A stretch of DNA of 33,872 nucleotides from Candidatus Woesearchaeota archaeon (GTDB lineage Archaea; Nanobdellota; Nanobdellia; Woesearchaeales; GCA-2686295). Shown one piece after another: positions 15,897-23,230 of the stretch. The position numbers and the translations under genes were made by a program. Numbering within the stretch: the stretch's first letter is position 1; every line of letters starts with the position of its first letter. Where the stretch lies: positions 1 to 33,872 of the forward strand of contig JADHVI010000008.1 of the NCBI GenBank assembly GCA_016784125.1. The letters are read 5' to 3'. A model generated the notes under the pieces. It made no database searches, was not told where the DNA came from, and worked only from the letters and a program-made list of their open reading frames with translations.

Positions 15897-17658
15897 ACAC
15901 ATAGTACAGCTTGCCTTTGGATTTTTGTTCTCTGTCAAGCTGTGAATCTTTTTTATTTGCTCTTGGTCTATTGTTCTCATCATCTCTTCTGAATGTGAGC
16001 TCAATGTCTTTTAGAAAAATATTCATTCCTTCTTCCATATCAAATGGGCCATTGACTTCTCCACTTATGGCCGGTTCACCGTCAAACACTATTAAGTTGT
16101 CTGATAAATAATCAAGGAATAATAAATCGTGGTCAACTATTAATGCTGATTTTCCTGTGTGTTCAATTACATCTCTGATGACTTTTGATATTTCCAGTCT
16201 TTGTTCAACATCTAGATAAGCAGACGGTTCGTCCATCAAAATAATGTTTGATTCTTCGGCTAAACATTTTGCAATCATAACTTTTTGTAATTCACCACCA
16301 CTCAACTCAGATAATTTTCTCATCATCAAATCTTTCAGATTCAATGTATCAATTATCGCTGTTTTGTATTTTCCCATCGCCTTTTTCAAAGTGATGGCAA
16401 CTAATTCATCTGATACATCTAAGTATTGTGGTTTATAAGAAATTTTGAGTTTCTCTATCTTATCTTCTGTTTCTATTTCGCCCGCGAGAATTTTTACAAA
16501 TGTCGTTTTTCCTATTCCATTTTCACCCATTATACCAACGGTTTCACTTTTGTACAAAATTCCTTTGTTGACTTTCAAATTGAATATTCCTTGTTTATGC
16601 TCTAATTTGTCCCATGAAGCCATTTCATGAGTAGATTGTTTTTTTATAGGTGGTTTTTTCAAAAATTTTATTGCGTTAGCTCTAAATCGCATGTTTTCCT
16701 CCCGTAAAAATCCTGATAAGTAGACATTGATGCCTGCTTTAGTAGTTTTAATCTGTGAGACTATTCCATAAGCCGCTTCTTTTCCATACATTAAATGTGT
16801 GAAATCAGTCATATAGTCCAGAATTATTAAATCGTGTTCTATAACTATTACTGCAGTGTTTTCATCTGCTAATGTACGTATGAACGTTGAAATCTTTAAT
16901 CGTTGTTTTATATCGAGGTAAGATGTTGGTTCGTCAAAAAAGTAAACGTTTGCTTTCTTCAATACGGTTGCCGCAATCGCAACTCTTTGGAGTTCTCCGC
17001 CAGAAATATCTTTTATTTTGTGACCTAATATTTTTGTTAGTTCAAGTTTTTCGGATATTTCTTTTAAAGCATTTTTTTCATCTATTTTTTCTAGTAGCTC
17101 TTTAACTGTTCCGTCAAATTGTTTTGGTATCATATCAACTTGTTGAGGTTTGTAAGCAATTTTTATTTCTCCTTTCTTTCTTTTTTCGAAGAATCCCTGT
17201 GCTTCGGTTCCTTTGAAATAATTGATTAATTCTTCATGGCTTGCTTTGTATTCCTCATCTTCTACTTTGCCAAGGTTTGGTTCTAAAACATTCGCTAATA
17301 TTTTTATGGCGGTTGACTTTCCAATACCATTCCTCCCAATTATACCCACAACTTTTCCAAATATGGGTATTGGCAAGTTGTAAAGTGCAAATCCATTTTT
17401 TCCATATCGATGAATTGGTTCTTTATCAAGCTCTTCTGGAAGGTTAATCATTTCTAAAGCATGAAACGGACATTTGTTAGCAGCAATTCTATCACCATCA
17501 GTTATGACTTCTTCGTTCACCATAACTTTACCATCAGGTGATTTCATGATTGCATCTTTTCCAGCGCGATTGCTAGGACTAACTCGCATACAGAGATAGC
17601 CACCACAACCCTCAGGGTTGCACTTCTCTTTCTTCACAATCATAATTCTTTTATGCAT
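15895..17658 (-). CDS. rli1: ABCE1/Rli1 ribosome-recycling ATPase with a single predicted Fe-S cluster
   Basis: ABCE1 splits post-termination ribosomes using twin ATPase domains and an N-terminal Fe-S domain. Residues 1-70 hold only four cysteines: Cys13, Cys18, Cys23 and Cys63 (the 'KCPF' Cys), instead of eight. NBD1 has Walker A 'GIIGRNGIGKST' (105-116), signature 'SGGELQ' (219-224) and Walker B 'FFDEPTSYLD' (240-249). NBD2 has Walker A 'GIMGENGIGKTT' (375-386), signature 'SGGELQ' (453-458) and 'MDEPSAYLD' (475-483). The 587 aa length is normal for archaea. A lysine-rich tail follows. The ATPase part looks fully competent; only the Fe-S domain is altered. It is leaderless from a TATTTAAATC element shared with the divergent Nudix gene. 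Confidence 0.96.
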   Translation of the reverse strand: MHKRIMIVKKEKCNPEGCGGYLCMRVSPSNRAGKDAIMKSPDGKVMVNEEVITDGDRIAANKCPFHALEMINLPEELDKEPIHRYGKNGFALYNLPIPIFGKVVGIIGRNGIGKSTAIKILANVLEPNLGKVEDEEYKASHEELINYFKGTEAQGFFEKRKKGEIKIAYKPQQVDMIPKQFDGTVKELLEKIDEKNALKEISEKLELTKILGHKIKDISGGELQRVAIAATVLKKANVYFFDEPTSYLDIKQRLKISTFIRTLADENTAVIVIEHDLIILDYMTDFTHLMYGKEAAYGIVSQIKTTKAGINVYLSGFLREENMRFRANAIKFLKKPPIKKQSTHEMASWDKLEHKQGIFNLKVNKGILYKSETVGIMGENGIGKTTFVKILAGEIETEDKIEKLKISYKPQYLDVSDELVAITLKKAMGKYKTAIIDTLNLKDLMMRKLSELSGGELQKVMIAKCLAEESNIILMDEPSAYLDVEQRLEISKVIRDVIEHTGKSALIVDHDLLFLDYLSDNLIVFDGEPAISGEVNGPFDMEEGMNIFLKDIELTFRRDDENNRPRANKKDSQLDREQKSKGKLYYV

Positions 17659-17680
17659 GGAGGAGGATAGAATAGCTTAT

Positions 17681-17709
17681 TATTTAAATCTAGTGGAAAG
17701 ATTTAAATA
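17681..17709. promoter_or_regulatory. Symmetric divergent TATA boxes between ABCE1 and the Nudix gene
   Basis: TATTTAAATC (17681-17690) and GATTTAAATA (17700-17709) are exact reverse complements separated by 9 nt. Each lies about 25-29 nt from a start codon: 17658 on the minus strand and 17732 on the plus strand. Both genes are thus served by one 29 bp symmetric promoter. Confidence 0.6.
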
Positions 17710-17731
17710 TGTTCTCGACTAATGATACTGT

Positions 17732-18391
17732 ATGAGTGAAAAGTTAGAAATATATGATCTTAACGGAACACTTCTTGGTCTTCAAGATAGACATGAATTC
17801 TATAAAGAAATTGAAGCTGAATATGAACAAACTGGCAAGATAACTAAAAAAGTTAAATCAATAAGATTACTATTAATGAATTCTAAAGGAAATCTTTACA
17901 TTCAACTTAGAAGCGATGAAAAAGAAAGAAATCCTGGATTGTTTGATAAAACAATTGGTGGACATTTAAAAGTTGGTCATACATGGGATCTTACAGTTGT
18001 TAAAGAATGTCATGAAGAGCTTGGTTTTCCTGCAGTTGTTCTTACAGATGAAGAATTCAGAATGGCTTTTGATGCAACAGATCTAAAAATTATTGGATTG
18101 GTTCGTAAATTAGAACACATGGAAAATTTTTTGTCAGTGAATGATCTTCGTAAAGAAAGATTTGAACAACCTTTTATCACCACATTTTATTTGGGTTATT
18201 ATGATGGATCCATAAACTTCTGCGATGGTGAATCAACAGGAATACAAGTTTACTCATTGAAAAAACTTCAAGCAGCCATTAAAAAGAATCCTGCACAATT
18301 TACTGAAGATTTAAAATTCATGATTAAAAGATATAAAAAGTTTCTAGTACCGCCTGATAAAAGAGGGGGCGAAACCATTAAAGGTTTTTAG
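17732..18391 (+). CDS. Nudix hydrolase-like protein with altered Nudix box
   Basis: A 219 aa protein whose centre reads as a Nudix box: 'GHLKVGHTWDLTVVKECHEE' followed by LGF (77-99). The canonical G-x5-E-x7-REUxEExGU is altered at two places, His83 for the first Glu and Lys91 for Arg, while the metal-binding E-x2-EE is kept. 'LYIQLRSDEKERNPGLFDKT' upstream is typical of the IPP-isomerase/YfcD-like Nudix branch. It might hydrolyse or isomerise an isoprenoid or nucleoside diphosphate, but the substrate is uncertain. The C-terminal 50 residues are helical and basic. TATA box at 17700-17709, no ribosome site. Confidence 0.8.
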   Translation: MSEKLEIYDLNGTLLGLQDRHEFYKEIEAEYEQTGKITKKVKSIRLLLMNSKGNLYIQLRSDEKERNPGLFDKTIGGHLKVGHTWDLTVVKECHEELGFPAVVLTDEEFRMAFDATDLKIIGLVRKLEHMENFLSVNDLRKERFEQPFITTFYLGYYDGSINFCDGESTGIQVYSLKKLQAAIKKNPAQFTEDLKFMIKRYKKFLVPPDKRGGETIKGF

Positions 18392-18404
18392 TTCTTCCAC
18401 TAAC

Positions 18405-18412
18405 TTTAAATA
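18405..18412 (+). promoter_or_regulatory. TATA box of the DNA polymerase gene
   Basis: TTTAAATA is centred about 27 nt before ATG 18435, giving a leaderless transcript for polB. This separates it from the Nudix gene, whose stop is only 43 nt upstream. Confidence 0.6.
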
Positions 18413-18434
18413 ATCTCATCCATTCTTATAACTC

Positions 18435-20735
18435 ATGAAGGGGTTTGTTGTTTACCCAACTTATAGGGTTACTGATAATAAGGCATATGTTTATTTATTT
18501 GGCAGATTAGAAAATGGTGAATCTTTCTTAACAATAAATTTTTTCAGACCATATCTCTTTATCAAAGAGAAACATTTGAAGAAAGCCTTGAAAATTAATG
18601 TCTTTGAATATGAAAAATGCGATTTAAAAACTTTTGACAGAGATACTGTTGTTAAAGTAATTATGAATGTTCCAAGGGAAATTCCCGAGCTAAGAAAAAA
18701 ACTTGTTGAAGAAAAAATTGACTGCTACGAAGCAGATATTAGGTTTGCGTATAGATACATGATGGATTTGGGTATCAAAGGTTCATTAAATATTGAAGGT
18801 GATTTCAAAAAGGGTGATTTTGTCGATCGAATTTATGAGGACCCCGAATTATCTTCAGCTGATTGGATTCCTAAGCTCAAAATTTTGTCATTTGATATTG
18901 AAACTGATAGGAATGTAAAAAATTTATTCTCAATATCACTACACACGAATAATTTTTCTAAAGCAATGATTATTTCTGATAAAAAATTAAAAAATGCTAT
19001 TAGTGTTTCTGACGAAAAAGAATTATTGGAACTTTTCAAGAAAAAGGTTTTGGAATTAGATCCTGATATAATCACAGGTTGGAATGTTGTTGATTTTGAT
19101 TTATTAAAGTTAGAAGCAAAATTCAGAGAATATAATATTCCCTTTCAACTTGGCAGGATCGATTGGGATTGTAAAATTAGAAAAGAAGAATCTTTCTTCC
19201 GTGATTCTACAGCCAACATACCTGGTAGAGTTGTACTTGATGGAATTCAACTTCTAAAATTATCTTTTGTTAAACTACCTAATTACAAGCTTGATACTGC
19301 AGCTCAAGAACTTCTTGGAGAAAAAAAACTTATTGGCCAAGATAATAAGGGCGAAGAAATTGAAGATGCTTTTAAGAATGATCCTCAAAAACTCGCAGAT
19401 TATAATTTGAAAGATTCTGTGCTAGTCACTAAAATTTTAGAAAAAACCGGCGTTATTGGATTGACAGCTCAACGTTCTTTGTTAACAGGCATCCAACTTG
19501 ACAGAGTTAAAGGCAGTATCGCCTCTTTTGATTCTTTGTATTTAAGAGACTTGAGAAAAAAAGGTTATGTTGCACCATCAGCTCACTTTGGAGAAAGGGA
19601 AGAGAGGATTAAAGGCGGTTTTGTAATGAAATCCAAACCTGGTATTTATGAATATGTCATTGTTTGTGACTTCAAGAGCCTGTATCCAAGCATTATTAGA
19701 ACTTTCAATATTGATCCATTCACATTTGTTCCAGATGGTAAAGGTAAAGATTTGATTAAAGCCCCTAATGGTGCTTGTTTTCGAAAAGAAGAAGGGATTT
19801 TATCGAATATGATTCAAAGGTTATGGGACGCAAGAGATGAAATCAAAAAAAAGAAAGATGCCACAGGTAGTTATGCTATAAAAGTTGTTATGAATTCAAT
19901 GTTTGGTGTGATGGCCAACCCTGTTTTCAGATTCCATAGCATTGACATGGCAAACGCAATTACTTATTTTGGTCAATATTTGATAAAGCTCACAACAAAA
20001 AAAATTGAAGAGAAAGGTTTTGAAGTTATTTACGGAGACACTGATTCTGTCTTTGTTAATTTAAAAGTTGAAAACGAAGAAGATGCAAATAAAGTGGGAA
20101 AAGAGATTGAAAGAGAAATCAACAAATTTTTTACTGCTCACATCACCAAAAAGTATGGTGTTAAAAGTTTCTTAGAATTAGAATTTGAAAAGACTTACAA
20201 GATGTTTCTCATGCCAAAAGCTCGTGGTTCGGAAGTAGGCAGCAAAAAACGATATGCAGGTTTAATTATTAAGGATGGCAAGGAAAAAATGGATTTTGTT
20301 GGGTTGGAGTTTGTCAGACGTGATTGGACAGGACTAGCAAAGAAATTTCAGTTAGAATTGTTGGACAAAATTTTTCACAAACAAGAAATTGCTGAATACG
20401 TCAAAAACTTTGTCAAGGATTTAAAAAAAGGCAAATACGATGATCTGCTTGTATATAGAAAGTCTATTAGGAAAAATTTAGCCGAATATACAAAAACCAC
20501 ACCACCACATGTCAAGGCGGCGAGGATGCTGAAAGAATTGAAGAGTAATGTTATTGAATATGTTATGACAACTAATGGTCCGGAGCCTTTGGAGATTCAG
20601 AAAGATAGATTAGATTATGACCATTACATCGAAAAACAAGTTAAACCTTTAGCTGATTCTGTGCTTGGCTTTTACAACACTAACTTTGATGATATAATCA
20701 ATAATAGTAAACAAAAAACATTGTTTGGATACTAG
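18435..20735 (+). CDS. polB: Family B DNA polymerase (replicative, with 3'-5' exonuclease)
   Basis: A 766 aa archaeal PolB, close to the usual length of about 775. Exonuclease motifs are intact: Exo I 'FDIET' (153-157), Exo II 'ITGWNVVDFD' (213-222) and Exo III 'YNLKDS' (323-328). Polymerase motif A is 'DFKSLYPSII' (412-421), motif B 'KVVMNSMFG' (483-491, Phe where most have Tyr) and motif C 'YGDTDS' (533-538) with both catalytic aspartates. 'KKRYAGL' in the thumb-proximal region is also conserved. It should be an active, proofreading chromosomal polymerase. It neighbours the MCM-like genes, so this is a replication-associated locus. No intein is present. A C-terminal 'TLFGY' may be a PCNA-interaction tail (inference). 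Confidence 0.97.
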   Translation: MKGFVVYPTYRVTDNKAYVYLFGRLENGESFLTINFFRPYLFIKEKHLKKALKINVFEYEKCDLKTFDRDTVVKVIMNVPREIPELRKKLVEEKIDCYEADIRFAYRYMMDLGIKGSLNIEGDFKKGDFVDRIYEDPELSSADWIPKLKILSFDIETDRNVKNLFSISLHTNNFSKAMIISDKKLKNAISVSDEKELLELFKKKVLELDPDIITGWNVVDFDLLKLEAKFREYNIPFQLGRIDWDCKIRKEESFFRDSTANIPGRVVLDGIQLLKLSFVKLPNYKLDTAAQELLGEKKLIGQDNKGEEIEDAFKNDPQKLADYNLKDSVLVTKILEKTGVIGLTAQRSLLTGIQLDRVKGSIASFDSLYLRDLRKKGYVAPSAHFGEREERIKGGFVMKSKPGIYEYVIVCDFKSLYPSIIRTFNIDPFTFVPDGKGKDLIKAPNGACFRKEEGILSNMIQRLWDARDEIKKKKDATGSYAIKVVMNSMFGVMANPVFRFHSIDMANAITYFGQYLIKLTTKKIEEKGFEVIYGDTDSVFVNLKVENEEDANKVGKEIEREINKFFTAHITKKYGVKSFLELEFEKTYKMFLMPKARGSEVGSKKRYAGLIIKDGKEKMDFVGLEFVRRDWTGLAKKFQLELLDKIFHKQEIAEYVKNFVKDLKKGKYDDLLVYRKSIRKNLAEYTKTTPPHVKAARMLKELKSNVIEYVMTTNGPEPLEIQKDRLDYDHYIEKQVKPLADSVLGFYNTNFDDIINNSKQKTLFGY

Positions 20736-20756
20736 AAAACACAATTCACAAAATAT

Positions 20757-21029
20757 CTATGATAGTTGTACATAGCCTATGTCAGGCTTAATAAGCATTC
20801 CATCTGATGTCAAAGCATCAAGTGTTGCAAGAACTTCTGATTCGGCCAATCCTTGTGCCGCTCCTTCAAGAATAACTGCTTCAACTTGTATTTTTTTGCC
20901 AGGTCTTGTTGTTAAATCGTTTAATATGTCTAAAATCTTTATTTTATTATCTACTTCGGACTCCTGTCTAATTCTCGAGGCAGTCATCCTTTGTATTTCC
21001 ATCAACTTGTCAAAGTCAAAATCGTCCAT
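20757..21029 (-). CDS. Detached MCM-type C-terminal winged-helix domain protein
   Basis: A 90 aa protein. The first 25 residues ('FDFDKLMEIQRMTASRIR') resemble the DxDxIMTG linker that joins the AAA+ core of archaeal MCM to its C-terminal winged helix. Residues 30-90 fit the winged helix itself: 'KIKILDILNDL', then 'AQGLAESEVLATLDALTSDG', then the wing strand 'IKPDIGYVQL'. It is divergent from the MCM-like ATPase gene, whose product ends exactly where this domain would begin. A TATA-like TTTTTATATAC on the minus strand (about 21075-21085) supports expression. A generic DNA-binding winged helix remains the alternative. Confidence 0.7.
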   Translation of the reverse strand: MDDFDFDKLMEIQRMTASRIRQESEVDNKIKILDILNDLTTRPGKKIQVEAVILEGAAQGLAESEVLATLDALTSDGMLIKPDIGYVQLS

Positions 21030-21136
21030 TTTAGAATATTTCTAACTATTCCCCCATATCAGTATAGGTTTGTGTATATAAAAATGTTTTGGAAAAATGG
21101 AGGAAAAAAGTATATTAATATGAGAATCCCGAAAAC

Positions 21137-21143
21137 TTTATAT
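21137..21143 (+). promoter_or_regulatory. TATA box of the mini-MCM operon
   Basis: TTTATAT is centred about 35 nt before ATG 21175. A GAGG ribosome site at 21167-21170 sits at the right spacing, so the transcript probably has a leader of roughly 9 nt. The opposite-strand TATA for the winged-helix gene is about 55 nt away. Confidence 0.5.
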
Positions 21144-21174
21144 GGTAGTGTAAATTATTAGTTTATGAGGGAAC

Positions 21175-22341
21175 ATGTCATTCGTAAAATTGCTTTTTCC
21201 GCTATCTGGTAAAAAGAAAAAAGAATTAGATAAGCTAAAGCCATACTTGGAAATTAATGATTTCAAGAAAGTAAACAAACTTCTAAAACAAGGAAAAATC
21301 GGGCTAGCAAGTTCATCTTTAAAAGTTTCCAACAAACTCATTCCTGACAAACAGTTTCCAATAATAAATACGGCTATTGAAGATTCTGATATAACAACAC
21401 TTGCCCAAAATTGGAGTGATATAGTTGAACAAAGGGTGCGCGAAGAAAAATATGAAGAATTTTCACTCATAGCCGAACAAAAATTAATGGAATTTATTGC
21501 ACCACACTTAGTTGGATTAGAAGATGTCAAAGAAGCAGCACTCTTATCACTATTCTCACTAGATAAAATTCATGTTTTGCTGCTTGGAGATCCCGGTACA
21601 GGAAAAACAGATATTTTAAGAGCAATTGATGAAGTTGCACCAATTTCATCATTTGGATTAGGATCTGGAACTAGCAGCGCAGGACTCACAGTCACATTTA
21701 AAGGAAATGAACTTATAAAAGGACTCTTACCAATGGCAGATAATGGAATTTGTTGTGTTGATGAGTTAAACCTTATGCGATTAAGAGATCGTGGCTCATT
21801 GCTAAATGCTATGGAAAAAGGTTTTGTCACATATGATAAAGGTAATAAACACATAAAACTTGATGCAAGAATCAGCTTGCTTGCCACTGCAAATCCAAAA
21901 GGAGATAAATTTGTTGGGCGAACTCCTGACACTTGGTTAAAACAAATACCCTTTGATCCAGCCCTACTATCCAGATTTCATTTAGTATTCTTTCTCAGAA
22001 GACCTGGAACTAAGGAATTTATTAATATTGCTAAGAAGATTGTTAGTGAGAGAACAAAAAACTTAGATGTCAATGATGCGTTATTCATAAGGGATTACAT
22101 TGTGTTTTCGCAGATGATTGATGTTGGATTTGATGAAAAACTAAAGAGACAAATAGTGGAATTCGCAACTAAGCTCAAGAAAGATGAAAAAAAATTCTTA
22201 GTTGAAGTCAGTCCAAGATTAGTTCTTGGAATTATGAGACTTGCAAAAGCTTCTGCCAGAATGGAATTAAGAAGGATTGTGGAGCAAAAAGATCTTAAGA
22301 AAGTATTCACACTTTATGAAAAAAGCTTATACATAAAATGA
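21175..22341 (+). CDS. Mini-MCM: MCM-family AAA+ ATPase core without N-terminal OB/zinc domain
   Basis: A 388 aa AAA+ protein of the MCM clade. Walker A is 'GDPGTGKT' (138-145), 'SSAGLTVTF' (167-175) matches the MCM helix-2 insert, Walker B is 'GICCVDEL' (191-198) and sensor 1 is 'LLATANP' (235-241). The arginine finger is 'LLSRFHLVF' (264-272) and sensor 2 'SPRLVLGIMRLAKASARM' (346-363). The first 110 residues are helical and contain no cysteine, so the usual N-terminal OB fold and zinc site are missing. The C-terminal winged helix is also absent. Canonical archaeal MCM is about 650-700 aa. It could be a helicase relying on partners, or an accessory ATPase if a canonical MCM exists elsewhere. 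It overlaps the next gene by 4 nt. Confidence 0.85.
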   Translation: MSFVKLLFPLSGKKKKELDKLKPYLEINDFKKVNKLLKQGKIGLASSSLKVSNKLIPDKQFPIINTAIEDSDITTLAQNWSDIVEQRVREEKYEEFSLIAEQKLMEFIAPHLVGLEDVKEAALLSLFSLDKIHVLLLGDPGTGKTDILRAIDEVAPISSFGLGSGTSSAGLTVTFKGNELIKGLLPMADNGICCVDELNLMRLRDRGSLLNAMEKGFVTYDKGNKHIKLDARISLLATANPKGDKFVGRTPDTWLKQIPFDPALLSRFHLVFFLRRPGTKEFINIAKKIVSERTKNLDVNDALFIRDYIVFSQMIDVGFDEKLKRQIVEFATKLKKDEKKFLVEVSPRLVLGIMRLAKASARMELRRIVEQKDLKKVFTLYEKSLYIK

Positions 22342-22892
22342 ATAATCTGAAAAAATTCGGAGTTATAATTAGTATAACCATATTATTTGCAATATTTATA
22401 TTTAGCTTAATAACTGCTGTTCAAGAAAGACCTGATTATGATGATTTTTGTAACACTCTATCCATGCCTGTCAAAGTTCAAGTTGAAAATCTTAATTGCC
22501 CAGAAGCTGATTTTTCTGAATTAAACGCAGAATCCTGTCAATCAGAACGTGGAGATTATCTTCCTAAGTATGAAAATGGTTGTATAACAAATTATGAATG
22601 TGAAACTTGTTCTAGAGATTATGACCTTGCTCAAAAAAATCATAACTTTTTAATTTTCATAATTTCAACTATTTTGGGACTAATAGTTGTTTTACTAAGC
22701 ATATATCTTCCTCATAAAAAAGATTCTTTAAAAGAATGGGTTTTAATAGGCTTATTGCTTGGAGGACTAATAGCAATATTTGTTGGTACAGGACAGTATT
22801 TCAGCGACATTCATAGAATTCTCCGGCCAATAGTAATTTTACTAGAAATAGTCTTAATTATTTTTGTTGCCTATAAAAAAATGAAAAAATGA
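22338..22892 (+). CDS. Membrane protein with six-cysteine external loop
   Basis: Unrecognised protein of 184 aa. One N-terminal membrane segment (about 8-27) is followed by a loop (28-100) with six cysteines (38, 54, 67, 82, 88, 91), then three further membrane segments (about 104-124, 134-152, 162-178). Even cysteine number in a likely external loop suggests disulfides. It overlaps both the mini-MCM (4 nt) and cutA (4 nt), so all three are translated from one message. I see no domain that assigns function. The operon pairing with a replication-type ATPase is odd and may reflect only gene compaction. Confidence 0.75.
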   Translation: MNNLKKFGVIISITILFAIFIFSLITAVQERPDYDDFCNTLSMPVKVQVENLNCPEADFSELNAESCQSERGDYLPKYENGCITNYECETCSRDYDLAQKNHNFLIFIISTILGLIVVLLSIYLPHKKDSLKEWVLIGLLLGGLIAIFVGTGQYFSDIHRILRPIVILLEIVLIIFVAYKKMKK

Positions 22893-23191
22893 TTATTTAT
22901 TACACTACTTGCAAAAATAAAATCGAAGCAAAGAAAATCGCCAAAGCATTGCTAAAAGATAAGCTCATTGCATGTGCAAATATTTTTGAAGTTAATTCTT
23001 TGTATGAGTGGGATGGTAAGATGCAAGATCATAATGAGGCCATTCTTTGGGTAAAAACAATTGATAGGAGAACAGAGGAAGTAAAAGATGCAATTAGAAA
23101 GCTTCACTCATACGACATTCCTGCAATTGTTGAGATTAAAACCAGAGTTAATGCAGAGTATCTTGCGTGGGTTGAATCTCAGATAAAGTGA
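22889..23191 (+). CDS. cutA: CutA1 divalent-cation tolerance protein
   Basis: A 100 aa trimeric PII-like protein. The family signature runs 'LIACANIFEVNSLYEWDGK', then 'EAILWVKT', and the closing 'YDIPAIVEIKTRVNAEYLAWV'. CutA1 is widely conserved and was linked to copper tolerance in bacteria; its molecular role is unresolved. It overlaps the membrane-protein gene by 4 nt. Length and motifs are complete. Confidence 0.95.
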   Translation: MIIYYTTCKNKIEAKKIAKALLKDKLIACANIFEVNSLYEWDGKMQDHNEAILWVKTIDRRTEEVKDAIRKLHSYDIPAIVEIKTRVNAEYLAWVESQIK

Positions 23192-23200
23192 CCATAAAAC

Positions 23201-23210
23201 ATTTAAATAT
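23201..23210 (+). promoter_or_regulatory. TATA box of the mscS gene
   Basis: ATTTAAATAT is centred about 25 nt before ATG 23231, directly after the cutA stop. The gene is therefore a separate leaderless unit. Confidence 0.6.
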
Positions 23211-23230
23211 ATCAGAACGAATAGATTATT

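Noticed and set aside
20779-21045. Plus-strand 88-codon frame opposite the winged-helix gene
   Set aside because: The minus-strand frame has winged-helix structure, natural composition and a promoter. The plus-strand reading is serine/cysteine-rich and typical of an antisense shadow.
21138-21530. Minus-strand 130-codon frame over the start of the mini-MCM gene
   Set aside because: It is antisense to a clear AAA+ coding sequence, with no motif or ribosome site and a composition typical of a shadow frame.
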